Below, piece by piece: positions 47,755 through 55,997 of a stretch of 64,000 nucleotides of DNA. A model generated the notes under the pieces. It made no database searches, had not been told where the DNA came from, and was given only the letters and a program-made list of their open reading frames with translations. The position numbers and the translations under genes are program-made. Source of the DNA: Imperialibacter sp040222385 (GTDB lineage Bacteria; Bacteroidota; Bacteroidia; Cytophagales; Cyclobacteriaceae); NCBI RefSeq assembly GCF_040222385.1, contig NZ_JAVKDF010000027.1, positions 236,477 through 300,476 on the forward strand, given 5' to 3'. Positions within the stretch are counted from its first letter, which is position 1; each line of letters begins with the position of its first letter.

Positions 47755-49092
47755 ATGAAGACGAAGCTGATTGTAAATGCAAATATAGTGAACGAAGGCA
47801 AGGTACGTGCCGCAGATGTGTTGGTGAAGGGGCAGTATATCGAAAAGATAGGTTCGCACCTGACCGATGACGCTGACGAGGTGATAGATGCCGACGGCAA
47901 ATACCTGTTGCCTGGGGTAATCGATGACCAGGTGCATTTTCGTGAGCCGGGACTCACTCATAAGGCTACCATTTATACAGAGGCCAGGGCGGCTGTGGCC
48001 GGCGGAGTCACATCATTTATGGAAATGCCGAACACAGTGCCCAATGCATTGACTCAGCAGCTGCTGGAGGACAAATATGAAATTGCCCGGCAAACATCTC
48101 TGGCTAACTACTCTTTTTTCATGGGAGCCAGCAACGACAACCTGGAGGAAGTATTGAAAACAAATCAAAAGAATGTGTGCGGCGTCAAGGTGTTCATGGG
48201 TTCTTCCACAGGTAATATGTTGGTAGACAATGAGAAGGTGCTGGAAGGACTTTTCAGCAAGGTAGACATGCTCATAGCCACGCACTGCGAAGACGAAGCC
48301 ACTATCAAAGCTAACACCGAAATATTCAGGAATAAGTATGGTGAAGATGTGCCTATTGAATGCCACCCTCTCATTCGGAGTGAAGAAGCTTGCTATCTCT
48401 CTTCATCCATGGCAGTTGGCTTGGCAAAGAAGCACGGCACCAAGCTACACATCCTGCATATTTCTACGGGAAAGGAAACGGCGCTATTCGACAATTCAAT
48501 TCCTCTGGCAAAAAAAAGGATAACGGCTGAGGCATGCGTTCACCACCTTTGGTTTTCGGATGAAGACTATGCGAGTAAAGGAACACTTATTAAGTGGAAC
48601 CCGGCTGTGAAAAAGGCAAGCGACAGGGAACAGATATGGAAAGCTTTGTTGGAAGACAGAATCGACGTGGTGGCTACTGATCATGCGCCCCACACCTGGG
48701 AAGAGAAACAAAATAGTTATTTCAATGCACCTTCCGGGGGGCCGTTGATTCAACATTCGCTCGTGGCCATGCTTGAAAAGCACCGGGAGGGTAAAATAAG
48801 CATGGAGCGGCTGGTGGAAAAAATGTGCCACAACCCAGCTATTTTGTTTCAAATAGAAAAGAGGGGCTTTATCAGAGAGGGCTATTTTGCTGATTTGGTG
48901 ATTGCCGATACTAGCTCAACCTGGATGGTGGAGAAATCAAATATCCTGGCCAAATGTGGATGGTCGCCTTTTGAAGGGCAAATTTTTCATTCAAAAATTG
49001 ACACTGTCCTTGTTTCGGGGCACAGAGCCTATCACAAAGGCCAATTGGATGAAACTAAAAAAGGTGAAAGATTATTATTTACAAGGGACTAA
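47755..49092 (+). CDS. pyrC: Dihydroorotase (class I type) with QxH in place of HxH
   Basis: A 445-residue amidohydrolase catalysing carbamoyl-aspartate/dihydroorotate interconversion in pyrimidine synthesis. The start at 47755 (MKTKLIVNANIV) is supported by the family N terminus and the -7 box just upstream. The family's motif, usually DxHVHFREPG, reads DDQVHFREPG, so the first metal His is Gln60. Other ligands are kept: THCEDEA, HILHIST and VATDHAPH. I believe the Gln form is common in this phylum, so the enzyme may use one metal or a shifted site. tRNA-His follows 52 bases downstream. Confidence 0.88.
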   Translation: MKTKLIVNANIVNEGKVRAADVLVKGQYIEKIGSHLTDDADEVIDADGKYLLPGVIDDQVHFREPGLTHKATIYTEARAAVAGGVTSFMEMPNTVPNALTQQLLEDKYEIARQTSLANYSFFMGASNDNLEEVLKTNQKNVCGVKVFMGSSTGNMLVDNEKVLEGLFSKVDMLIATHCEDEATIKANTEIFRNKYGEDVPIECHPLIRSEEACYLSSSMAVGLAKKHGTKLHILHISTGKETALFDNSIPLAKKRITAEACVHHLWFSDEDYASKGTLIKWNPAVKKASDREQIWKALLEDRIDVVATDHAPHTWEEKQNSYFNAPSGGPLIQHSLVAMLEKHREGKISMERLVEKMCHNPAILFQIEKRGFIREGYFADLVIADTSSTWMVEKSNILAKCGWSPFEGQIFHSKIDTVLVSGHRAYHKGQLDETKKGERLLFTRD

Positions 49093-49144
49093 GTGCTTTG
49101 CAAAATTGATGAATGCCATTAACTTTGCAGTCCCAAAATTACAT

Positions 49145-49219
49145 GGTGGTTGTAGCTCAGCTGGTTAGAGCGCCTGATTGTGGTTCAGGAGGTCGCCGGT
49201 TCGAACCCGGTCTTCCACC
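49145..49219 (+). tRNA. tRNA-His (anticodon GTG)
   Basis: Clover-leaf with the extra G at -1 that marks histidine tRNAs, paired with C73. The anticodon loop TTGTGGT between CCTGA and TCAGG gives GTG. The T loop is TTCGAAC. The acceptor strand GTGGTTG faces CTTCCAC, so pairs 5:68 and 6:67 would be T-T mismatches, which is unusual. CCA is not encoded. Confidence 0.92.
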
Positions 49220-49233
49220 CTTGTGAAATGAAG

Positions 49234-49257
49234 AAGCCCTCGCAGAGGGCTTTTTTT
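49234..49257 (+). terminator. Rho-independent terminator after tRNA-His
   Basis: AAGCCCTC pairs with GAGGGCTT over a three-base loop and is followed by seven Ts, 14 bases after tRNA-His. It would end a pyrC-tRNA-His transcript or the tRNA alone. Confidence 0.85.
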
Positions 49258-49344
49258 ATGCTCTATTTTTTCCCAACGAGTCAAATATCATTTTTCGTTT
49301 CCGGTTTCAATGATTTACTTGACATGACTTTAACCCGTTGTGCG

Positions 49345-51099
49345 ATGAAAAAATTGATCTTTTCTTTTCTTCTCAGTTTTTTGGCAATCCCACTGGTGGC
49401 TCAGCCACAAGCATGGAACATTCAACGAGAAGTGGTCAAAATTCCCATGAGGGACGGAGTCAACCTGGAGGCTATTCTGTATAAGCCAGCAGGAGAAGGC
49501 AGGTTTCCCGCCATTGTGTACAGGACGCCCTATGGCAAAGATGAGTATGATGGTTACGCCATGTTTCCGCTTGCTGCAGCAAAAGAAGGGTTTGCCGTCT
49601 TTCTGGTGGACGTTAGGGGGCGTTTCGGGAGCGAGGGGGAATTCAGAGCTTATCATCAGGAGCGGCCCGATGGCTATGATTTAATAGAATGGGTGGGCAA
49701 ACAGCCCTATGTGAACGGAAGAGTCGGCACCTATGGGGGCTCCTACCCGGGCATTGTTCAGTGGTTGTCATTGTCAGAGGCACCCGGGGCGCTTAAAGCT
49801 GCGGCACCCGACATGACCCCTATCAATAGCCACTATTTTTATTATTTCGGCGGAGCCTTTTCTCTTGTTTGGCTCGACTGGTTTATGCCGTTCATAGTCC
49901 CTGACCTTCGTAAAAAAGCCAATGACACCTCTGGCCCTTGGCTGGATAACGACGCCTACGAACCGTGGGCGAAAGACCGGGATCAATGGTACAAGTACAG
50001 GCCTCTGGCTGAAATGCCCTTGCTTCAGAAGTACGCCCCATATTATTACGATTGGCTCTCGCACCCTGACAAATCAGACTGGTGGGACTTTGCCTCGGTA
50101 GAAAAAGACTTTGAGAAAATGCAGGCACCTGCTTTGCTTCTCAGTGGCTGGTACGATGCTGCCTATGGGCCCCTAGGTGCTATTCAGGCTTTTCAGGAAA
50201 TGAAAACAAAAGCCGCTACCGAGGTAGCCAGAGAACAAACCACACTGATTCTTGGCCCATGGAACCACACGTCGGTAACCGTGAGGAAGACAGATTTCGG
50301 AGAAGTCAGCTTTGGGCCGTCGGCTGGCTTTGACTTCGACAGGGTTTTGATCGACTGGTTCACCATTCAATTAAAAGAAGAGGAGGCTCCCATGCCTGAC
50401 CCTGTGAGTGTTTTTGTGATGGGCGCTAATGAATGGAAAACGTTTAGCGACTGGCCCGTACCCAATATCGAAAGCACCACGTTTTATTTGGTCGCCGGTG
50501 CCAACAACAAAAGTGGTGAACTTGTATTGCAGCCGTCAAAAAGGGCGAAAGCCATGTCTTACACCTTTGATCCAAATAATCCCGTGTATGATAAAAGTTT
50601 CGAAAAAAGCTATCCCTTCGACCAAAGAGCAATCGAAGCCCGGGAGGATGTGTTGGTGTTTACCTCTGAAGTTTTGCAGGAGGACATCGAAGTAATCGGC
50701 CTGGTGGAGGCTGCGTTGGCGGTTAGCTCATCGGCTAAAGACACTGATTTTCATATAGTGCTTTGCGATGTCTATCCCGACGGCAAGTCAATTAACCTGA
50801 GTGGGCTGGATGCGGGCTATTTAAGGATGCGCTACCGGGAAGGGTTTGACAAGCAGGTGTTGATGGAGCCGGAGAAGGTTTACCCAATATCTATCGACAA
50901 CATGGCGACGGCTAATTTGTTCAAGGCGGGACACCGTATCAGGCTGTACATTACCAGCAGCAGCTTTCCGCATTACGACCCGAACCCGAACACAGGAACT
51001 AATATTGCCACAGAAACAAACCTGATTCCGGCTGTCAATAAAGTCTATGTGGGTGGTAAGAATACTTCCAAATTGATCCTGCCAACAGTGAAAAAGTAG
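49345..51099 (+). CDS. Secreted CocE/NonD-family serine hydrolase
   Basis: A 584-residue exported alpha/beta hydrolase of the CocE, X-Pro dipeptidyl-peptidase-like type. The ATG at 49345 (MKKLIFSF) starts a signal peptide cut near VAQPQ. A start further upstream would have to read through the tRNA. The catalytic serine is in GTYGGSYPGIVQW, the acid in LSGWYDAAYG and the histidine in GPWNHTS. A C-terminal jelly-roll domain (about 400-584) ends in HRIRLYITSSSFPHYDPN. Family members hydrolyse esters, acyl-amides or beta-lactam side chains; the substrate here is unknown. Confidence 0.88.
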   Translation: MKKLIFSFLLSFLAIPLVAQPQAWNIQREVVKIPMRDGVNLEAILYKPAGEGRFPAIVYRTPYGKDEYDGYAMFPLAAAKEGFAVFLVDVRGRFGSEGEFRAYHQERPDGYDLIEWVGKQPYVNGRVGTYGGSYPGIVQWLSLSEAPGALKAAAPDMTPINSHYFYYFGGAFSLVWLDWFMPFIVPDLRKKANDTSGPWLDNDAYEPWAKDRDQWYKYRPLAEMPLLQKYAPYYYDWLSHPDKSDWWDFASVEKDFEKMQAPALLLSGWYDAAYGPLGAIQAFQEMKTKAATEVAREQTTLILGPWNHTSVTVRKTDFGEVSFGPSAGFDFDRVLIDWFTIQLKEEEAPMPDPVSVFVMGANEWKTFSDWPVPNIESTTFYLVAGANNKSGELVLQPSKRAKAMSYTFDPNNPVYDKSFEKSYPFDQRAIEAREDVLVFTSEVLQEDIEVIGLVEAALAVSSSAKDTDFHIVLCDVYPDGKSINLSGLDAGYLRMRYREGFDKQVLMEPEKVYPISIDNMATANLFKAGHRIRLYITSSSFPHYDPNPNTGTNIATETNLIPAVNKVYVGGKNTSKLILPTVKK

Positions 51100-51110
51100 C
51101 CGCTGCGCTT

Positions 51111-51803
51111 TTATTTTACTCTAAGCTGAAAGCCGACGCTGTGATGGTTCTCAATTTGAACATTCGGATCGTGTCGGAGATACTTTCTGAGACGTGATAC
51201 AAATACGTCAAGGCTTCTTCCGGCAAAATAGTCGTCGTCGCCCCAGAGCTGTAAAAGAATTTCGTCTCTTTTCACCAGCTGATTTTTGCGACACACCAGC
51301 ATGAAAAGCAAGTCGTTTTCTCTTCGGGTTAGCTTGGTCTCACCGTCTTTGAATCGCAAGCGGAGCGTGTCGGTGTCGAGTGTATACTCGCCAATGCCTA
51401 GCTGCTGAGAAGTTGGCCTTTCTTCGGTAGGCGTGGTTCTTTTAACAAACACAGCGACACGAAAAAGCAACTCCTCCATACTGAATGGCTTGGTGATGTA
51501 ATCATCTGCTCCAATGGAGAAGCCCTTCAGCTTGTCTTCCTGAAGCGAGCGGGCTGTGATGAAAAGGATTGGAACGGATGAATTGGTCGCCCGGATGCTT
51601 TTTGCCAATGTGAACCCGTCTACTTTTGGCAGCATAATGTCCAGAAGGCATAGGTCGAAAGTGTTGGCTTTAAAAAATTGCTGAGCATCCAGCCCGTTTG
51701 TGGCATGAACCACCTCATAGCCACCTTGCTCCAGATTGTCCTTTAGCACGAAGCCCAGGCTTGGGTCATCCTCTACCAACAACAGCTTTGGCCTATTTTT
51801 CAT
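51111..51803 (-). CDS. OmpR-family response regulator
   Basis: A 230-residue two-domain regulator. The receiver has the acid pair EDD near residue 11, the phosphoacceptor Asp55 in LLDIMLPKVDG and the lysine in YITKPFSMEELLFR. The C-terminal OmpR/PhoB winged helix contains LTRRENDLLFMLVCRKNQLV and the recognition region SLDVFVSRLRKYLRHDPNV. It overlaps the upstream sensor kinase gene by 11 bases, so the pair is co-translated. The direct repeats upstream of the kinase are a likely target site. Confidence 0.95.
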   Translation of the reverse strand: MKNRPKLLLVEDDPSLGFVLKDNLEQGGYEVVHATNGLDAQQFFKANTFDLCLLDIMLPKVDGFTLAKSIRATNSSVPILFITARSLQEDKLKGFSIGADDYITKPFSMEELLFRVAVFVKRTTPTEERPTSQQLGIGEYTLDTDTLRLRFKDGETKLTRRENDLLFMLVCRKNQLVKRDEILLQLWGDDDYFAGRSLDVFVSRLRKYLRHDPNVQIENHHSVGFQLRVK

Positions 51804-53061
51804 GAACCACTGGGATTTTGATTTGAAAAGTCGTTCCCCTACCGTGTGTTGAACTTACTGTAATGTCACCGTTATGGGCTTTGACTATTTGCTTTACGTA
51901 AAACAGGCCCAACCCGAAACCTGAAACGTCCTGCACATCCCCATTTGGCACCCGGTAAAATTTCTTGAAAACGTGTTTCAACGATGGAGCAGGAATACCC
52001 CTCCCCTCGTCTTTAAATAAAAGAAGTACGTCGTGGTCAGTGTCGGTAACATCAAGTGTGATGACGGGGGCGCCCTCGGAATACTTAATGGAGTTGTCAA
52101 GCAAATTGCCCAGCACATTTTGAAAGTGGAGGGCGTCGGCTTTTATCTTACTGTCATTGCAATCGCATTTGAGCTGCCATTTGCCGTTAACGGTTTGCAT
52201 TTTTTCGCTGGCAGTTTGGTCAAACTCCTTTAGCAGGTCGGCTACCGACTGTACCTCCATATGCAATTGCAGCTTGTTTTTTTCTACCAACGCTATTTGT
52301 AGCACCTCTTCCACATGGCTTTGCAATCTGTCGGCCTCTTTTTCGATCAAAGAAGCGTATTTGTGAAGCCGTTCTTTCGAGTCCTTTTCATTGGCCGACC
52401 GGATTACTTCTGCCGACAGCTTAATGGTCGACAAGGGAGTCTTGAACTCATGTGTCATGTTGTTAATAAAGTCCCGCTGAATTTCTGAGAGTCTTTTTTG
52501 CCTTGTCATCACAACCATGGCGTAGGCGAAGAACCCTATCACAAGCAGTAGCCCTCCCGAAGAGTACACCAGAAAGTCCATCCTGCCCAGAAGGTACCCT
52601 TGTCTTGAAGGAAACAGCACCCCAAAATAATACTGGTCTTCTTTTAGTGACGGGAAGCTCGCCTTGACCAGTTTCCCTTTGTTTTCTGAAACCTGATTTC
52701 CATATACCATGAGTTGCGACTGGCAATCGTATATGCCATACTCAAAATCGGTGAAAATATTTCGCTTGTTCAATTCGGCTTTCAGGAAGTATTCCAGGGT
52801 TCGGGGCTGTAATACCTGCGAAGTTCGTACGATATAGTAATTAGCCGATATCTGCTCAATGGGATTGTACGCTGGCACATCAAGGCCATCGGTTTGGCAC
52901 AGCGACTCGACAACATTGCGTAGTGCGAGATGAAGATTATGGTCGAAAGTTCTGGATTCGGCAATGTAGGCCTGCCTGATCCAAAGAAATTGAATCAGCA
53001 GAACCCCGGCTACTGAGAGTGCTCCGAGTGAGGTGATAAGCCTGATTGAACGAGTCCTCAT
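51793..53061 (-). CDS. Membrane sensor histidine kinase
   Basis: A 422-residue kinase. Two membrane segments (about 8-28 and 165-185) enclose a periplasmic sensor loop of about 135 residues. The phosphorylated histidine is in NNMTHEFKTPLSTIK near residue 205. The ATPase domain has the N box FQNVLGNLLDNSIKYS, the D/G1 box FKDEGRGIPAP, and the G2 box SGFGLGLFYVKQIV. It forms a two-gene unit with the OmpR-type regulator. The signal it senses is not evident; the periplasmic loop has no domain I recognise. Confidence 0.94.
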   Translation of the reverse strand: MRTRSIRLITSLGALSVAGVLLIQFLWIRQAYIAESRTFDHNLHLALRNVVESLCQTDGLDVPAYNPIEQISANYYIVRTSQVLQPRTLEYFLKAELNKRNIFTDFEYGIYDCQSQLMVYGNQVSENKGKLVKASFPSLKEDQYYFGVLFPSRQGYLLGRMDFLVYSSGGLLLVIGFFAYAMVVMTRQKRLSEIQRDFINNMTHEFKTPLSTIKLSAEVIRSANEKDSKERLHKYASLIEKEADRLQSHVEEVLQIALVEKNKLQLHMEVQSVADLLKEFDQTASEKMQTVNGKWQLKCDCNDSKIKADALHFQNVLGNLLDNSIKYSEGAPVITLDVTDTDHDVLLLFKDEGRGIPAPSLKHVFKKFYRVPNGDVQDVSGFGLGLFYVKQIVKAHNGDITVSSTHGRGTTFQIKIPVVHEK

Positions 53062-53098
53062 GATTCAAAATTAAACAATCCATTGATGAACAGTGTGT

Positions 53099-53138
53099 CA
53101 TTAACATTTCATTAACACTTGTTATGCTTTCATTAACA
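53099..53138. promoter_or_regulatory. Phased direct repeats, probable response-regulator operator
   Basis: Three exact copies of CATTAACA start at 53099, 53110 and 53131, so the spacings are 11 and 21 bases, one and two helical turns. The last two extend to TTTCATTAACA. This is the layout bound by tandem OmpR-family dimers. It lies between the divergent kinase gene (37 bases away) and the DUF1573 gene (65 bases away), so autoregulation and control of the neighbour are both possible. Confidence 0.55.
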
Positions 53139-53203
53139 GCCTTTTAAAGCTTCAGTACGGACATTTGAATCATTATTTATTTTTTCACTAAAACACATTA
53201 ATT

Positions 53204-53584
53204 ATGAAAAAGAACATTGTTGCACTAGCAGGGCTCTTCATCGCCTTTATCGCCCTTTCAAGTTTTCGTCCAACCGCCGAGTCATTGTCATTCAAGGCAA
53301 TGACTTACGACTTTGGTAAGATCGAAAAGGGAGCTCCCGCAAGCCACAACTTTGATTTTACGAACCCCTCCAGCGAGTCAATTACCATCACTAAAGTGAC
53401 AGCATCTTGTGGATGCACCGTAACGGACTATACGAAGGGTAGTATTGGAGAGGGTAGTGAAGGGTTTGTGAAAGCTACTTATAATGCTGCAAAGACAGGG
53501 GCTTTTAGTAAGACTGTGAGTGTCTATCACAGTGGATCCGAAGCCCCAATTGTGCTGACCATTAAGGGAGAAGTAGTAGAATAA
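53204..53584 (+). CDS. DUF1573-domain secreted protein
   Basis: A 126-residue protein with an N-terminal hydrophobic signal (IVALAGLFIAFIALSSF) and one DUF1573 Ig-like domain. The family pattern is clear: YDFGKIEKG, then FTNPSSESITITKVTASCGCTV with the paired cysteines, and an end with VYHSGSEAPIVLTIKGEV. Members are small exported, often lipid-free, proteins of unknown function. It is divergent from a two-component system and is a good candidate target of it. The signal peptide may also be an uncleaved anchor. Confidence 0.9.
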   Translation: MKKNIVALAGLFIAFIALSSFRPTAESLSFKAMTYDFGKIEKGAPASHNFDFTNPSSESITITKVTASCGCTVTDYTKGSIGEGSEGFVKATYNAAKTGAFSKTVSVYHSGSEAPIVLTIKGEVVE

Positions 53585-53662
53585 TAGTATAAGGGTATAG
53601 TCGCTGATTTCTGTTTCAGTGCTATACCCGTCCATTTTTTAACCTGACCTTGAAAGACGAAG

Positions 53663-53833
53663 ATGGTAAGCAAGAAGCCCATGAAGTACTTTACCAACCC
53701 AAAAGACCTGCCTACAGGAATTCGCAATGCATTGACTATAGTGGCCGTAGTCGTAGGAGTGGCGGTGGGCATAACTGCCATTTTCGAAAAGCCCATCATC
53801 AAGGCAGCGACCGACTTTTTTAGCGCTTGCTAA
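53663..53833 (+). CDS. Small single-pass membrane protein (56 residues)
   Basis: An intact 56-codon frame (MVSKKPMKYF...DFFSAC) with a positively charged N-terminal half, one membrane helix (about 24-40, LTIVAVVVGVAVGITAI) and a short C-terminal tail. A purine-rich stretch GAAAGACGAAG directly precedes the ATG. The length, the charge pattern before the helix and its place in otherwise empty sequence support a real gene. It stands between the DUF1573 gene and tRNA-Val; function unknown. Confidence 0.55.
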   Translation: MVSKKPMKYFTNPKDLPTGIRNALTIVAVVVGVAVGITAIFEKPIIKAATDFFSAC

Positions 53834-53927
53834 TCCGACCTCCCCATTTAAGCCTTTGTTTATTTCGAATTGTTTCTCAAACTTTGCTGGCTAGCAAGTC
53901 GCACGTTGCAGCTTCGATGTGTCATTT

Positions 53928-54005
53928 GGGAAGTTAGCTCAGTTGGTTTAGAGCACCGCCTTGACAGGGCGGGGGTCGCAGGTTCGAGTCCTGTACTTCC
54001 CACCA
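53928..54005 (+). tRNA. tRNA-Val (anticodon GAC)
   Basis: Clover-leaf with acceptor GGGAAGT/ACTTCCC and an encoded 3' CCA at 54003-54005, unlike the tRNA-Ala and tRNA-His genes here. The anticodon loop TTGACAG between CCGCC and GGCGG gives GAC, reading GTC. The T loop is TTCGAGT. Confidence 0.95.
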
Positions 54006-54073
54006 ATGCAGCCGATAACAACCCTGGCTTCCAGAATACAAGTTTCCACCCCGCCTATCTAAACAAGGTTTTG

Positions 54074-54994
54074 ATGTCATTTAGAATCGCTTTTTATGCC
54101 CTTTGCTTTATAGCTTTGGCAGCTTGCCATGGCAAAAGCGATAGGAGTGACTACGCTGAGGAAAAGGCGAGAGCACCCTTCGAAGCAGCTACCTCGATGG
54201 GAGTCATAACAGAAAGTAGCCTCGACGAAATTTCAGGGATAGTAGCCAGTCGAAAATACCCCGGCTTTTATTGGGCGCACAACGATAGCGGAGGCAGTCC
54301 TTCTGTTTACCTGATCGACAGCATGGCTCAGCTCAAAGCTGAAGTAAGGTTGCAGGGAGTGATCAACCGTGACTGGGAGGATATCGCCATTGGCCCAGGA
54401 CTGGACGAAGGCTATTTGCTTTACGTTGGTGAAACTGGTGACAATAGAGCTGCTTATGGCAATTATTCAATCTATTCGTTTCCGGAACCTGAATTGAATA
54501 TATCCGAAGGCGTTCAATCCCTCGGTATCAGCGATTTTTCCACATATCAATTTCAGTATCCTGATGGTGCCCGGGATGCGGAAACCTTGCTGGTCGACCC
54601 CACCAATAGTGACATCATTGTTATATCTAAAAGAGGGGACAATGTTATTGTTTATCACTGGCCTTTTGCGGAGCAGACCCCCGAACCCTATGTGCTGCAC
54701 AAGGTGGGTGGCATCCCGTTCTGGATGATTGTGTCGGGAGACATATCGCCAGATGGACAGGAGCTTTTACTTAAAAACTACGAATCGATATTTTACTGGA
54801 AGAAGGAGCCAGACGTTCCCTGGCTGGAAGCGATCAAGGCAAATCCACATCGGCTTCCCTACCAACCCGAACCGCAAGGGGAGGCAGTTGCGTTTACAGT
54901 AAACGGCCATGGCTATGTTACCTTAAGCGAGGGAAAAAACTTTAACGGCCCACAACACTTCTACTTATACCACAGGAAACAGCAGATTAAGTAG
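54074..54994 (+). CDS. Putative lipoprotein with beta-propeller-like repeats
   Basis: A 306-residue protein. The ATG at 54074 (MSFRIAFYALCF) starts a signal peptide with lipobox LAAC and Cys18; any upstream start would read through the tRNA gene. The body has repeated beta-strand blocks with ISGIVASRKYPGFYWAHNDSGG, INRDWEDIAIGPG, YLLYVGETGDNRA and DAETLLVDPTNSDIIVISK. This looks like a phytase- or esterase-like propeller. I know such proteins only as hypothetical; function is not established. Confidence 0.75.
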   Translation: MSFRIAFYALCFIALAACHGKSDRSDYAEEKARAPFEAATSMGVITESSLDEISGIVASRKYPGFYWAHNDSGGSPSVYLIDSMAQLKAEVRLQGVINRDWEDIAIGPGLDEGYLLYVGETGDNRAAYGNYSIYSFPEPELNISEGVQSLGISDFSTYQFQYPDGARDAETLLVDPTNSDIIVISKRGDNVIVYHWPFAEQTPEPYVLHKVGGIPFWMIVSGDISPDGQELLLKNYESIFYWKKEPDVPWLEAIKANPHRLPYQPEPQGEAVAFTVNGHGYVTLSEGKNFNGPQHFYLYHRKQQIK

Positions 54995-55108
54995 CATATT
55001 GTTCAAATCTGACTAAAATCAGGTTTTCTGAATATTGAGGTCATGTCAGGCGGAATCGGGATGCTTTAAGTTTACTCTTAATTAGCAACCTTGTAATCCT
55101 ACAAAGAC

Positions 55109-55939
55109 ATGAACATCAAAAACATACTTGTACCGACAGACTTCTCTCCGTGTTCAAAGAACGCCGTTAGAATTGCGGTAGACCTTAGCAAGAAGCTGGG
55201 TGCAAAAATCCACCTTATTAACGCCATTCATGTGCCAACGCCCCATATGGACATTGGTGGCCAGGCCATGATTGAACCAATGCTGGAAGAGTACGAGGAG
55301 GAAATAGACAAGAAATTCGACGCTTTGGATGAAGAAATTCCAGGGTTGAAGGATGTTAAGCATGATCATAGAGCGTATATATCTTTCACCATTGACGCTA
55401 TTTATACGGCGATGGAAACCAAGAAGATTGATATGATTGTGATGGGCACAAAAGGCAGTCATGACACGCTTGAGAAGCTGCTCGGCGGGGTAAGCAGCGA
55501 AGTGATTCGAATTGCTGATGTGCCAGTGCTGGTGGTGCCTGAAACTACCAAACAATTCAAACCGAAGAAGATAGTATTTGCTGCTGACTTCAATAAGATA
55601 GAGTCAATAGGAAGGCTAAGTCCGTTGAAGGATATTGCCGAGCTTTTCGAAGCTGAAATCACAATAGTCAATGTTACTGAGGATGACAAATTTCCATTTA
55701 GCCGCCTGGTGGAGAGCTTCAAAGTCGACAAATTTCTTAAGAACATTAAGCACTCTTTCGAGACTACAAAGAATGATGACGTAAGGGCCGGGCTTTTTGA
55801 ATTTGCCGAAAAAAACTCAGCTGATATGATTGCCATGATGCCAAGAAAGCATTCTCTATTTGAAAAGATTTTCAAAAGCAGCGTTACGAAAAAAGTAGCC
55901 ATGGGTGTCAAGGTGCCTTTGCTCACCTTTCACGAGTAA
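55109..55939 (+). CDS. Universal stress protein family, tandem UspA domains
   Basis: A 276-residue protein with two UspA-like domains. The first (1-145) is canonical: KNILVPTDFSPCSKNAVRIA at the start and MGTKGSHDTLEKLLGGVSSEV, the nucleotide-binding loop, followed by VPVLVVPE. The second (about 150-276) is more diverged, with IVFAADFNKI at its start and the closing MMPRKHSLFEKIFKSSVTKK and VPLLTFHE. The first domain keeps the G-x2-G-x9-G(S/T) type motif. It is a cytoplasmic stress-response protein. A terminator follows 30 bases later. Confidence 0.9.
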   Translation: MNIKNILVPTDFSPCSKNAVRIAVDLSKKLGAKIHLINAIHVPTPHMDIGGQAMIEPMLEEYEEEIDKKFDALDEEIPGLKDVKHDHRAYISFTIDAIYTAMETKKIDMIVMGTKGSHDTLEKLLGGVSSEVIRIADVPVLVVPETTKQFKPKKIVFAADFNKIESIGRLSPLKDIAELFEAEITIVNVTEDDKFPFSRLVESFKVDKFLKNIKHSFETTKNDDVRAGLFEFAEKNSADMIAMMPRKHSLFEKIFKSSVTKKVAMGVKVPLLTFHE

Positions 55940-55968
55940 CACAATATAGATGGCTATTTGGCATCAAG

Positions 55969-55997
55969 ACCCTGGGTACAAGCACTCAGGGTTTTTT
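55969..55997. terminator. Terminator shared by the UspA-like gene and chrA
   Basis: ACCCTGGGT pairs with ACTCAGGGT, with one G-T pair, over a six-base loop and then a run of Ts. It overlaps the end of the convergent chrA gene by two bases. Confidence 0.7.

Noticed and set aside
49180..49344. Longer N terminus for the CocE-type hydrolase
   Set aside because: It starts inside tRNA-His and crosses a terminator, whereas the internal ATG begins a typical signal peptide.
53870..54073. Longer N terminus for the 54074-54994 lipoprotein
   Set aside because: It would translate through the tRNA-Val gene and would hide the clear lipoprotein signal at the internal ATG.
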